From: Synechococcales cyanobacterium GL140_1_metabat_312
GTDB taxonomy: Bacteria > Cyanobacteriota > Cyanobacteriia > Leptolyngbyales > Leptolyngbyaceae
DNA length: 42,099 nt
Direction: 5' to 3'
NCBI GenBank assembly: GCA_025351345.1
Contig: JANXWB010000012.1
Span: 1-42,099, forward strand
The notes under the pieces are model-generated. The model ran no database searches, was not told the DNA's origin, and saw only the letters and a list, made by a program, of their open reading frames with translations. Made by a program: the position numbers and the translations under genes. Of this stretch, positions 33,693 to 42,034 are shown piece after piece (the stretch's first letter is position 1; the number at the start of each line of letters is the position of its first letter).

Positions 33693-36383
33693 ATGACTCA
33701 TTCCTTCATCACGGGTTACAATCCTCAACTTGTCATTGTCTCCGTCGCGATCGCCATCCTAGCCTCCTACACTGCTTTAGACCTGGCCGGACGCGTGAAC
33801 GCAACCCAGAACCGTACTCAAGTGGGTTGGCTGATCAGTGGAGCGGCTGCCATGGGCACTGGGATCTGGTCGATGCACTTCATTGGCATGTTGGCATTTC
33901 GACTGCCTGTTCGCGTTTATTACGACTTTCCGACAGTACTCCTTTCTGTTTTGCCCGCCATGAGTGCCTCGGGACTAGCTCTATTTTTGGTCAGTCGCCC
34001 GACCTTGGGTTGGCCCCGGCTATTGGGGGGAAGTCTCTTCATGGGATTGGGGATTGCCTCAATGCACTATATCGGCATGGCATCAATGCATACGTCAGCA
34101 CTGATGCATTATAATTCCCAGATCGTTACGCTCTCGGTTCTAGTGGCGATCGTAGTCTCTTTTATAGGGCTATTTTTAGTATTCCAGTTGCGAGAAGAAA
34201 CAACGCCGCATCAAACCTGGAAGAAACTCCTAGCTGCCATCATTATGGGAACAGCGATTCCAACGATGCACTATACAGGTATGGCTGCCGCCTCTTTCGT
34301 ACCCACGTCCCATACAGTACTGGAGTTGGATTTACAGCCTCCCGAAAACATAATCCTCCTAGCTGCTGCTGTCGTCATCGGCACCCTAATTATTTTAGGA
34401 CTAGCCTCGTTGGCTGCCTTTTTTGATCGCCGACTGTCTGCTCAGGTCATCTATGCTCAGGCACTCCAGGAAAGTCAGAAATCTCTCAAAGCAATTCTAG
34501 AAGGGATTCAGGTCGGGGTGTTGGTAATCGGAGATGATGCTCAAGTTCAGGCCGCAAACCATGCCGTTCTTGACCTGTTAAATCTTTCTAACACCGCAGA
34601 ATTACAACAATTGTGGGACAAAACCGTCGCAACCAACCTGGATTCATCCTCACCCGACCCTTCAGAGGACCAGCTTATCCAGTCCCTTCAACCCGTATTG
34701 CAGCAAATTATCGCCAGACAGTCTGTGCAGAATGCCGTTGTTTACATCGCATCCACCAAGAACCAAGAACCAACTGCACTCTTGGTCAATGCGGTTCCTT
34801 TGCATTTACCCGATACCTCTTTAACTCAGATGATCTGTACATTTAGCGAGATTACAGACCTGAAGCAAATTGAAAACCGTCTCAAAGAATCTGAGGCTAA
34901 ATTTAGAGACTTAGCGATACAAGAAGAACTCTTAAATCGTCTCTCAAATCAGATTCGAGAATCTCTGGATCTGCCTACGATTCTGCAAACCGCAGTCTGT
35001 GAAGTCCGTAATCTTTTCGCAACCGATCGAGCCGTGATCTATCAGTTCGATGCGAATTGGCGCGGAGAGGTGATTCTTGAAGATGTGGTTGAACCCTGGC
35101 TCCCTACCTTAGGTGAAGCGTCAGATGATTGCTTTCCGACAGAGTGTCTCGAAGGCTACCGAAATGGCAGGGTCAAGGCAATTAACAGCGTCTTGGAAGC
35201 AGGGTTAGACTCTAGTCATCTTGAGTTTCTGCAACGCCTGCAGGTGCAAGCTAACATAATTGTGCCGATTATGGTGTGCGATCAGCTTTGGGGGATGCTG
35301 ATTGTCCATCAATGTAGTCACCCAAGAGTTTGGAAAGAGGAGGAAGGTAATTTACTATATCGGCTAGCCATTCAGTTAGGCATTGCCATTCAACAATCAG
35401 ATCTTTATAACGAGTCTGAGCAGAGTGCACTGCAAGCCCATGTGCAAGCTCAACAATTGCGTGAATCTGAAGCTCTACTCCAGCAGCAAACCCAAAACCT
35501 CCAACAAGCTTTTCAAGAACTACAAAGTGTTCAACTACAGCTTGTTCAAAGTGAAAAGATGTCTAGTCTAGGCCAATTGGTGGCTGGCGTTGCCCATGAA
35601 ATCAATAATCCGGTCAATTTCATTCACGGCAACCTGAGGCATGTGAATACCCATAGTCAGGATTTGTTGAGTCTGGTGGAACTTTATCAGAAACACTACC
35701 CAAATCCGATCGCTGAAATACAAGCAAAGGCAGAAGAAATCGACCTACCATTTTTACAGCAGGATTTTGATAAAATTCTTGTCTCAATGAAAGTAGGCAC
35801 CGATCGCATTCGCCAGATCGTTCTGTCTCTGCGCAACTTCTCACGGATGGATGAGGCTGACTTTAAGGAAGTGGAGGTTCATGAGGGAATTGATAGCACC
35901 TTAATGATTTTGCAACATCGCCTGAAAACGCGCGCTAAATATCCAGCCATTAAGGTGATTCAGGATTATGCTAAGTTGCCGTTGGTGGAGTGCTACCCTG
36001 GACAACTCAATCAAGTATTAATGAATATTCTGTCGAACGCCATTGATGCGCTAGAAGAGGCCGACATAACACGAACTGTTCAGGACATCCAAGATAATCC
36101 AAATCAGATCATCATTCGGACCAGCAGGGTCGATCGGCAGTGGGTAGAAATTAGGGTCCTTGATAATGGTCCCGGTATGCCTGAAAAAGTGAAGGAACGG
36201 ATTTTTGATCCCTTCTTTACCACCAAGTCGATTGGTAAAGGAACTGGTATAGGACTCTCCATCAGCTACAAAATTATTGTTGAAAAACATGGCGGTAAAC
36301 TACAGTGCTTTTCCAATCCCAATCAAGGAACAGAATTTGTGATTCAGATTCCCATCCAGCAACAAGCTTTTAGATCTGTCTAA
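33693..36383 (+). CDS. MHYT - PAS - GAF sensor histidine kinase
   Basis: An 896-residue membrane kinase. The N-terminal MHYT domain has seven predicted helices with the three signature repeats MHFIGM (61), MHYIGM (124) and MHYTGM (192); MHYT domains are proposed to bind copper and sense diatomic gases. A PAS domain (about 255-385) and a GAF domain (about 405-565) follow. The GAF resembles bilin-binding domains but has Ser-His (DSSHLEFLQRL) where the chromophore Cys-His is expected, so it probably binds no bilin. The kinase core has His635 (GVAHEINNPVNFIHGNL), N-box NQVLMNILSNAIDAL and GKGTGIGLSIS. No receiver is attached. A 9-base tandem repeat overlaps its stop codon (36378-36395). Confidence 0.94.
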   Translation: MTHSFITGYNPQLVIVSVAIAILASYTALDLAGRVNATQNRTQVGWLISGAAAMGTGIWSMHFIGMLAFRLPVRVYYDFPTVLLSVLPAMSASGLALFLVSRPTLGWPRLLGGSLFMGLGIASMHYIGMASMHTSALMHYNSQIVTLSVLVAIVVSFIGLFLVFQLREETTPHQTWKKLLAAIIMGTAIPTMHYTGMAAASFVPTSHTVLELDLQPPENIILLAAAVVIGTLIILGLASLAAFFDRRLSAQVIYAQALQESQKSLKAILEGIQVGVLVIGDDAQVQAANHAVLDLLNLSNTAELQQLWDKTVATNLDSSSPDPSEDQLIQSLQPVLQQIIARQSVQNAVVYIASTKNQEPTALLVNAVPLHLPDTSLTQMICTFSEITDLKQIENRLKESEAKFRDLAIQEELLNRLSNQIRESLDLPTILQTAVCEVRNLFATDRAVIYQFDANWRGEVILEDVVEPWLPTLGEASDDCFPTECLEGYRNGRVKAINSVLEAGLDSSHLEFLQRLQVQANIIVPIMVCDQLWGMLIVHQCSHPRVWKEEEGNLLYRLAIQLGIAIQQSDLYNESEQSALQAHVQAQQLRESEALLQQQTQNLQQAFQELQSVQLQLVQSEKMSSLGQLVAGVAHEINNPVNFIHGNLRHVNTHSQDLLSLVELYQKHYPNPIAEIQAKAEEIDLPFLQQDFDKILVSMKVGTDRIRQIVLSLRNFSRMDEADFKEVEVHEGIDSTLMILQHRLKTRAKYPAIKVIQDYAKLPLVECYPGQLNQVLMNILSNAIDALEEADITRTVQDIQDNPNQIIIRTSRVDRQWVEIRVLDNGPGMPEKVKERIFDPFFTTKSIGKGTGIGLSISYKIIVEKHGGKLQCFSNPNQGTEFVIQIPIQQQAFRSV

Positions 36384-36395
36384 TAGGTCTAATAG
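36378..36395. repeat. 9-base tandem duplication at the MHYT kinase stop
   Basis: GTCTAATAG occurs twice head to tail; the first copy contains the TAA stop codon of the MHYT kinase. Confidence 0.75.
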
Positions 36396-36466
36396 TTTAA
36401 ATCGCCCACCTCAGATAATCTCGAATGAATCGATAAACTTTTGACGATCGACCTGTATGGGCGTGG

Positions 36467-37915
36467 CTAGACCATTTCTACAGGAATCTTCAGGATAAAT
36501 TCCGTCCCTTCTCCTAGTACAGAATTCACTTCAATGGTCCCGTTGTGTTTCTCAACAATAATTTGACGGGCGATCGCCAATCCTAAACCAGTTCCCTTAC
36601 CGACTTCTTTGGTTGTAAATAAGTTTTCAAAAATCCTTTGCTTAGTTTCCTCATTCATTCCCATCCCATCATCTTGAGTCTTAATCACCGCCCACTGTTG
36701 ACAAGTGGATAATTGAGTTGTGACGGTGATGTGGTTAGGTCGTAACTTGATTTCTGCGAAGCTTTTACCCTGATTAGATTCGTCGATCGCATCGATCGCA
36801 TTTGCGAGTAAATTCATAAAAACCTGATTGAGCTGTCCCGGAAAGCACTGGATAAGTGGCATCTCATGATAGTTTGTGACAACCTCAATAGCTGGGCGAT
36901 GCTCATTTGCCTTCAGACGATGCTTCAGAATAAGCAACGTACTGTTCAGACCTTCATGAAGATTGAAGGGGACTGGCGATTCTGTATCGGCCCTAGAAAA
37001 TGTTCTAAGACTAGTGCTGATGCTCCCAACACGCTTGATCCCTTCACGCATGGAATGGAATGTTTTTGGTAAATCTTCCCGAAGATAGGCTAAATCGATT
37101 CTCTCCATCTCAGCCTCAATTTCCGGCCCTGGATTGGGAAAGATATTCTGATATAAATCAAGCACCCCGAATAGATCGCGTACATAGTCTTGCGCTGGTT
37201 GCAAGTTGCCTGACAGAAAACCAACCGGATTATTGATCTCATGCGCTACACCAGCAACCAGACTCCCCAGGGCTGACATTTTTTCCCGTTGGATGAGTTG
37301 CAGTTGAGATTGTTGCAATTGATCTAATGCTGATTGCAGTTCAGAAGTTTGAAGTTCAAGCTTCTGATTCAATTCTTGTAGGGCAATATCTGCTTGCTTC
37401 CGCTCAGTAATGTCTTGATAGGTGCCAAGAATCCCGATAACTTTACCACTTGCATCGTGGAGAGGTGCTTTATTAGTTTCTAGCCAAGCCTTTGTCCCAT
37501 CCCCTTGATGTTGCGGTTGTACGATTCCCTGTTCAGCGCGATTGGCTAACATGACGCGACGATCGCATTCTTGAAAGAAGTCTGATTCTTCTGTCTTCCA
37601 CACCAAATCATAATCAGTTTTGCCAATAATATTTTTGGGAGAGCCGACCCCTGCATCTTCTGCAAAATTTTGGTTGCAGCCTAAATAAACTGAATTGCGA
37701 TCTTTCCAGAAAATCGCCTCGGGCAATGTATCCATGACCAATTGCAAAAGATGCTGAGAGGCTTTCAGTTCACGCTCTACTTGTTCACGATAGATCCGTT
37801 CTTGCTCACCAACTTGCTTGAATACCTTGATCTCTTGTTGGGACTGGTTGAGCGCTTGCTCTAAGTGTGCAATCACTTCATGGAGCTGACTCACGGATTC
37901 ATCTAACTTATCCAT
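36467..37915 (-). CDS. Soluble PAS-domain sensor histidine kinase
   Basis: A kinase of about 482 residues without membrane segments. An N-terminal coiled coil (about 1-55) leads to a PAS domain (about 58-175) of the PAS_4 type (LPEAIFWKDRNSVYLGCN, then GILGTYQDITERKQAD). A second coiled coil joins it to the kinase core, with His225 (GVAHEINNPVGFLSGNL), N-box NQVFMNLLANAIDAI and GKGTGLGLAIA. Two GTG codons precede the ATG chosen here. The PAS ligand is unknown. It is convergent with the MHYT kinase (51-base-scale spacer with no clear terminator), and its catalytic core is closest by eye to that of the giant kinase. Confidence 0.93.
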   Translation of the reverse strand: MDKLDESVSQLHEVIAHLEQALNQSQQEIKVFKQVGEQERIYREQVERELKASQHLLQLVMDTLPEAIFWKDRNSVYLGCNQNFAEDAGVGSPKNIIGKTDYDLVWKTEESDFFQECDRRVMLANRAEQGIVQPQHQGDGTKAWLETNKAPLHDASGKVIGILGTYQDITERKQADIALQELNQKLELQTSELQSALDQLQQSQLQLIQREKMSALGSLVAGVAHEINNPVGFLSGNLQPAQDYVRDLFGVLDLYQNIFPNPGPEIEAEMERIDLAYLREDLPKTFHSMREGIKRVGSISTSLRTFSRADTESPVPFNLHEGLNSTLLILKHRLKANEHRPAIEVVTNYHEMPLIQCFPGQLNQVFMNLLANAIDAIDESNQGKSFAEIKLRPNHITVTTQLSTCQQWAVIKTQDDGMGMNEETKQRIFENLFTTKEVGKGTGLGLAIARQIIVEKHNGTIEVNSVLGEGTEFILKIPVEMV

Positions 37916-37921
37916 CACCAC

Positions 37922-38347
37922 ACCACACTACGCCTTCAAATGAGAGCATAAATTTTCTATTAAAATTCCTAGCTGTAGCTAGCGGTCTAACGAGTATATA
38001 AACTATAGACTGAAAGTTCTCTAACAAGTACCCTAATTTAGAGTCTTAGACCAGCTCATTCCAGGCTTCTGGAGTCCGATTGCGGAGAATGGCGAAAATT
38101 AAAATGTTGGATCAATGACAACTCGCATTTTCAGTAAGTTCATCAAATTAATCTTGTAAGTCATTTGAGAATTTAAAAGATAGCGATCGCAAACTTTACT
38201 CAGGATAGTCCCATAATTTGTAGTTGCCGATACACTGACAAAATGAATATATGCTTAGTCAGCGTATTGGAAAAGTGATGTTAAGCCTCTGATTGAGGTT
38301 TTGAAGGGGTTCCATACCCCTAAAAAGTGATATTGAAGAAGAGATTA
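37922..38347. other. About 426-base spacer with PIN remnant and hairpin
   Basis: No intact gene. It contains the decayed PIN-toxin start (38046-38128) and a hairpin AGGGGT-TCCAT-ACCCCT (38305-38321) that is not followed by a T run on either strand, so it is not an obvious terminator for the gene ending at 38348. Confidence 0.45.
38046..38128 (-). pseudogene. Decayed start of a PIN-domain (VapC-like) toxin gene
   Basis: On the minus strand the ATG at 38128 reads MRVVID, the classic start of PIN ribonucleases with its first catalytic Asp. After GATCC one base appears to be missing; the next frame then reads NILIFAILRNRTPEAWNELV and stops at 38046-38048. This matches the beta1-alpha1 region of PIN toxins (MRVVIDxNxLxSAIL). 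The rest of the roughly 130-residue protein is absent. The identification rests on a short stretch and is tentative. Confidence 0.45.
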
Positions 38348-38878
38348 TTAGTCTAGACTTTGATCTTGCTTAGTCAGACGTTTAACTGGACCAGCCGGAC
38401 GATCGAACTCTCGAGATTTCGCTTTTGCGGCTTCGTAAGCATCTTGGTAAGGCTTATCACCCAACATCACATCGCCATAGTATTCATAGGGCATCTTTCC
38501 ATAGATCGGCAATGGATCGTCTTCCGGATAATCTTCTTTAGCTTCCTCAACCGTTTCCTTGAGATCTTCTACGGTCAAATGATGGGCCGAAAAATAGAAT
38601 AATTCTTCAGCCGTCTTTTTCAAAAAACGCAAATTAGGATCAATCCGACAAGAATCCAGTTCGACCCAAGCATGTTCAACGGGTGGACTGCCCGCGAATA
38701 CTACAAATCCCTGAACATACTGAACGTCTGGATGCTCGGCTTCTAATGCGATCGCCGCTGCCATTGCGTATTCAAAGGGTCCTTTTGATTTTTTGATTTT
38801 TTTAGCAACTTGATTCGATCGGACCTCATCCAAGCGCAAATCATTGAATTGAATTTTATCCACCTCTGACTTATCCAT
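38348..38878 (-). CDS. Uncharacterised protein with EHAW...DP motif
   Basis: A 176-residue soluble protein not assigned to a named family. The central part, VQYVQGFVVFAGSPPVEHAWVELDSCRIDPNL (about 53-84), alternates strand-like segments around an invariant-looking His-Ala-Trp and an Asp-Pro. This recalls transglutaminase/NlpC-type folds, where His and Asp of such motifs are catalytic, but the needed Cys before them is not seen, so activity is doubtful. The C-terminal half is acidic and Tyr/Pro rich (KEDYPEDDPLPIYGKMPYEYYGDV). It is downstream of rsfS on the same strand, beyond a terminator, so it is probably its own unit. Confidence 0.75.
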   Translation of the reverse strand: MDKSEVDKIQFNDLRLDEVRSNQVAKKIKKSKGPFEYAMAAAIALEAEHPDVQYVQGFVVFAGSPPVEHAWVELDSCRIDPNLRFLKKTAEELFYFSAHHLTVEDLKETVEEAKEDYPEDDPLPIYGKMPYEYYGDVMLGDKPYQDAYEAAKAKSREFDRPAGPVKRLTKQDQSLD

Positions 38879-39021
38879 AGCAGCTCGACCTCTTAAAACA
38901 GACTACTTGAAACAGACTCTTAGTCTAGCAAGCTCACGCCATTCCGGTTGCAGCGGATCTCCACTAAGGACGAAGCTAAGAAATTTACTCCGCTGAAGTA
39001 AAACAGAAAATTAAATCTTGT

Positions 39022-39059
39022 TGTAAAAATGCGGTGACATCCATACCAGATTTCACCGC
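39022..39059 (-). terminator. Rho-independent terminator of yqeK-rsfS
   Basis: On the minus strand TGCGGTGA and TCACCGCA form a perfect 8-base stem with a 15-base loop, followed by TTTTTAC. It lies 24 bases beyond the rsfS stop. Confidence 0.85.
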
Positions 39060-39082
39060 AAAGAATTAGGATGAACCCAGAT

Positions 39083-39538
39083 TTAATCCGTCGGAATTTC
39101 CGATTCAAACACCGCCCGAGGTGAGTGGCCCCAGAATGCTTCTAATCCGTAAAATTCACGGGTGTCTGGCATCTGGATATGGACAACAACATCACCATAG
39201 TCGAGACAAGACCAGATCCCTTCTGCTGTTCCTGCACTGCGAATGGGATCACGGCCCAAAACTTCTTTAATTTCGTCATCAACGGCATTCGTAATAGCGC
39301 GGACTTGAACGCGGGAATATCCCGTTACAATCACAAAATATTCAGCAATTGACGAAACGGCACCCACTTGCAGCAACAAAATATCGCCGCCTTTGCGATC
39401 GTCCGCCGCTTCGGCTGCTAACCAAGCCATCTTAAAAAGCGGATCGTCGCGATCGATGACGGCCTCAGGTGCGGTTGTAACTTCGTCTTGCGTTGCAGTG
39501 AGATCAGCGTCAAGGTCGGTCGAGATGAGTTCTGTCAT
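39083..39538 (-). CDS. rsfS: Ribosomal silencing factor RsfS (Iojap family)
   Basis: RsfS binds L14 on the 50S subunit and blocks joining with 30S when nutrients are short. The 151-residue protein has an acidic N-terminal extension of about 38 residues and then the family core: AAEAADDRKGGDILLLQVG, EYFVIVTGYSRVQVRAI, GTAEGIWSCLDYGDVVVHI and FYGLEAFWGHSPR. Its ATG overlaps the yqeK stop by four bases (ATGA), so the two are translationally coupled, an order conserved in many bacteria. A good terminator follows. Confidence 0.96.
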   Translation of the reverse strand: MTELISTDLDADLTATQDEVTTAPEAVIDRDDPLFKMAWLAAEAADDRKGGDILLLQVGAVSSIAEYFVIVTGYSRVQVRAITNAVDDEIKEVLGRDPIRSAGTAEGIWSCLDYGDVVVHIQMPDTREFYGLEAFWGHSPRAVFESEIPTD

Positions 39539-40122
39539 GTGGAAGCGAATACCTCTTGTAAAAACCAGTTTCGGGTCATCACCGTTCTTGGGTGAATCAG
39601 ATTCTGAAATCTTAGCAAATACTGCAAACTAAAATCCGCCGATCGCCAAACTGCCTCATTTAAATTTGTCAGACAAAGCGATCGTAAGTGCTCAAGTTCT
39701 TCGCTTTGGCCTCGTCCCGGCTCTAAACTATCCGCTAAAAAAATAATGCAAGACAGGTCGTCCATGGCGGGTTTTCCCAAGGTATGATTGGCGATCGCGT
39801 CCAAAATCTGCGGGTCTGTCACGCCAAACGTCTCCCGTGCAACAATCGCCCCTACCTCTGCATGGAGTAAGTGAGGAGCCGACCGAGAGATAGGATCAAT
39901 GTCTAAATTATGATGCTCAGCGATAGCTAACAATTTTTCCGGCTTAAAAAATTTTGCCAGATCATGCATCAACCCCGCTTGTCCGGCCTTCACGCAATCA
40001 AGGTCATGATAGTTTGCAAGTTCGATCGCCATCGTCTCTACGCGCAAAATATGGCGAATTCGAGATTCGGGGACTTCGTTCTGGAGCCAACTTAAAATCT
40101 GCGATCGAGTAGAGGGGTTCAT
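39535..40122 (-). CDS. yqeK: YqeK-type HD phosphohydrolase (symmetrical Ap4A hydrolase)
   Basis: A 195-residue HD-domain metal hydrolase. The HD motif is visible as His24 (RIRHILRVE), His53-Asp54 (GLMHDLAKF), and later LLHAEVGAIVARE and ANHTLGKPAMDDL, the last a YqeK hallmark. YqeK enzymes split diadenosine tetraphosphate into two ADP. The gene is the first of a yqeK-rsfS operon with a 4-base overlap. A nadD gene often precedes this pair in other bacteria but is not present here. Confidence 0.95.
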   Translation of the reverse strand: MNPSTRSQILSWLQNEVPESRIRHILRVETMAIELANYHDLDCVKAGQAGLMHDLAKFFKPEKLLAIAEHHNLDIDPISRSAPHLLHAEVGAIVARETFGVTDPQILDAIANHTLGKPAMDDLSCIIFLADSLEPGRGQSEELEHLRSLCLTNLNEAVWRSADFSLQYLLRFQNLIHPRTVMTRNWFLQEVFAST

Positions 40123-40275
40123 TGACTTAAGAATATTTGATCTATTGCAATACTAGATTTATTTGAATACTGAGTTCACCTACCCACCCAAACTTAGGCA
40201 GGGTAACCGATGTATTTCACGAAGAGTACTGATGTTAACATAGTTACTACAATTACTCAGTCAACGGGTTAAGCA

Positions 40276-40986
40276 ATGTTTTATCCTATGTTTCATCCTT
40301 CTATGTTAATGCTTCTTCCGGGCATGGCCCTTGTGTGGTGGGCACAGCAGCGGGTGCAGGGCACCTATGACAAGTATTCCCAAATTCAATCTAGTATGGG
40401 AATGACGGGGGCAGAAGTCGCGGAAAGCATTCTTAAACGTATGGGAGTCAATCATGTCACGGTTGAACCTGTGGCAGGTATGCTGAGCGATCACTATGAT
40501 CCAAGTACAAAAGTCGTTCGGCTTTCGGAGGGGGTGTATGGATCTAGATCGTTGGCGGCGGCAGCGGTAGCAGCCCATGAGTGTGGGCATGTGTTGCAAG
40601 ATGTAGATGGATATCAGGCGATGAACCTACGATCGGCCTTAGTTCCAGCGGTGAATATTGGCGCTCAATTTGGTCCGATGCTGATCTTCGGCGGCATAAT
40701 GCTGAGCGGTTTGGGCAGCGTGAGTATGCTGTTTATTTATATTGGATTACTACTATTTGCATCCAGTTTGGTATTTCATTTAGTCACACTTCCAGTAGAA
40801 TTTGATGCCTCAGCGCGGGCACTAAAAATGATCGATGAGTTTGGTATTCTTCAAGGCGAAGAAAACAAAGGTGCAAGGAAAGTATTAAATGCCGCAGCCT
40901 TTACCTATGTTGCGACGGCATTGTATTCACTATTACAAATAATGCAATACGTGATTATGATTTTCTTCGGTAACGATCGTCGGTAA
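40276..40986 (+). CDS. Membrane zinc metallopeptidase, YugP family
   Basis: A 236-residue membrane protein of the YugP (neutral zinc metallopeptidase) family. It has an N-terminal helix, then MTGAEVAESILKRMGV, the DHYDPSTKVVRLSEGVY segment, and the catalytic HECGH (His101, Glu102, His105). Two hydrophobic stretches follow (about 135-175), then LPVEFDASARAL, whose Glu is the likely third zinc ligand, and a C-terminal helix. Substrates are unknown in this family. The gene is monocistronic, divergent from yqeK and convergent with the hydrolase gene 17 bases away. Confidence 0.94.
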   Translation: MFYPMFHPSMLMLLPGMALVWWAQQRVQGTYDKYSQIQSSMGMTGAEVAESILKRMGVNHVTVEPVAGMLSDHYDPSTKVVRLSEGVYGSRSLAAAAVAAHECGHVLQDVDGYQAMNLRSALVPAVNIGAQFGPMLIFGGIMLSGLGSVSMLFIYIGLLLFASSLVFHLVTLPVEFDASARALKMIDEFGILQGEENKGARKVLNAAAFTYVATALYSLLQIMQYVIMIFFGNDRR

Positions 40987-41003
40987 TTAAGCCTTAATTC
41001 ATT

Positions 41004-41912
41004 CTAAACAAGCTCTAGCGATCGTATCCAATCATTCAAAATTGGGTTTACGATTTCTGGAGCTTCGTCTTGTGGACAATGCCCAAGTCCTGGCAATTCA
41101 ACAAAGGCTGTGACCATAGGATAATGGGCAAATTCACGGCCAAGCTCGATTGGTTCCCAAGGATCTTCCGTTCCCCAAAGTACGATCGCAGGGCATTGCA
41201 ATTGCGGGAATAAGTCTTCTGGTAATGGGCCTTGCGAGTAGGCGGTGAAGGCTAAAAATACATCGGCTGCTTTTGGATCTTGAGCCGGTTCAAGCAAATA
41301 ATTGACAAGTTCATCGGTGACGGATTCCGATCGTTTATACGCCTGCAACAATACTTTCTTCACGGTTTTCGGTTGAGCAATTTGATTGAAAAACCAATTA
41401 CCGATCGGTTTGTATTGCAATACATTTTGCAAGAGTGGCGCAAATTGTTTATAAAATGGCTGAGTGGCGCGTTTACGATCGTGTAACAGTCGTAATGAAC
41501 AATTCAACAATGCAACCCCTTTGATCCATTCCGGCCCATCTACAGCCGCCTGCATCGCTACAATACAACCGATCGAATTCCCCACGAGTAATGCGGGTCC
41601 GCCAATAACGTCCCGACAGAAATCTAGAATTTGTTGTCCCCAAGTTTCAAACGTGTAATTAGCTTCAATGGTTGGTGAGGGTTTATCAGATTTGCCGAAG
41701 CCAAGAAGATCGATTGCATAAACTTGAGCATTGGCAGCAAGGTCAGGAATGTTCTTTCGCCAATGGAATGTCCCTGCGCCAAACCCATGAATTAAAATAA
41801 CTGGAATCCCGTGGTCACCTTGTTTTTGATAGGCGATCGTAAAGGCTTGACTGTCAGGGTTCAGTTTCCATGTCCAAAATTGATCGGCGATCGGATGAGT
41901 TGTAGCAGTCAT
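41004..41912 (-). CDS. Alpha/beta hydrolase
   Basis: A 302-residue alpha/beta-fold hydrolase. The oxyanion loop is HGFGAGTFHW (42-51), the nucleophile Ser113 is in GNSIG, the acid is probably the Asp of LWGTEDPWEP, and the catalytic His is in GLGHCPQDEAP. There is no signal peptide. This subgroup is common in cyanobacteria and plant plastids, some members acting on chlorophyll derivatives, but the substrate cannot be told from sequence. The ATG at 41912 (MTATTHPIADQ) was chosen over an in-frame TTG four codons upstream. It is divergent from holA. Confidence 0.9.
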   Translation of the reverse strand: MTATTHPIADQFWTWKLNPDSQAFTIAYQKQGDHGIPVILIHGFGAGTFHWRKNIPDLAANAQVYAIDLLGFGKSDKPSPTIEANYTFETWGQQILDFCRDVIGGPALLVGNSIGCIVAMQAAVDGPEWIKGVALLNCSLRLLHDRKRATQPFYKQFAPLLQNVLQYKPIGNWFFNQIAQPKTVKKVLLQAYKRSESVTDELVNYLLEPAQDPKAADVFLAFTAYSQGPLPEDLFPQLQCPAIVLWGTEDPWEPIELGREFAHYPMVTAFVELPGLGHCPQDEAPEIVNPILNDWIRSLELV

Positions 41913-42024
41913 AAATTCACCCAATCGGAATTATTACAAGTTAAAAGTACATATTTAGAGATTGTAACAGAATGGTTTACGATCGTTACTCGATATCATT
42001 GGTACATTGAGAGCAGGCGAAATC

Positions 42025-42029
42025 AGGAG
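42025..42029 (+). promoter_or_regulatory. Ribosome-binding site of holA
   Basis: AGGAG lies five bases before the ATG at 42035 and supports that start for a gene visible only over its first 65 bases. Confidence 0.65.
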
Positions 42030-42034
42030 ACGGT

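Noticed and set aside
38305-38321. Hairpin AGGGGT-TCCAT-ACCCCT as a terminator
   Set aside because: Neither strand has a T run after the stem, and on the minus strand it lies after the gene ending at 38348 without the needed U tract.
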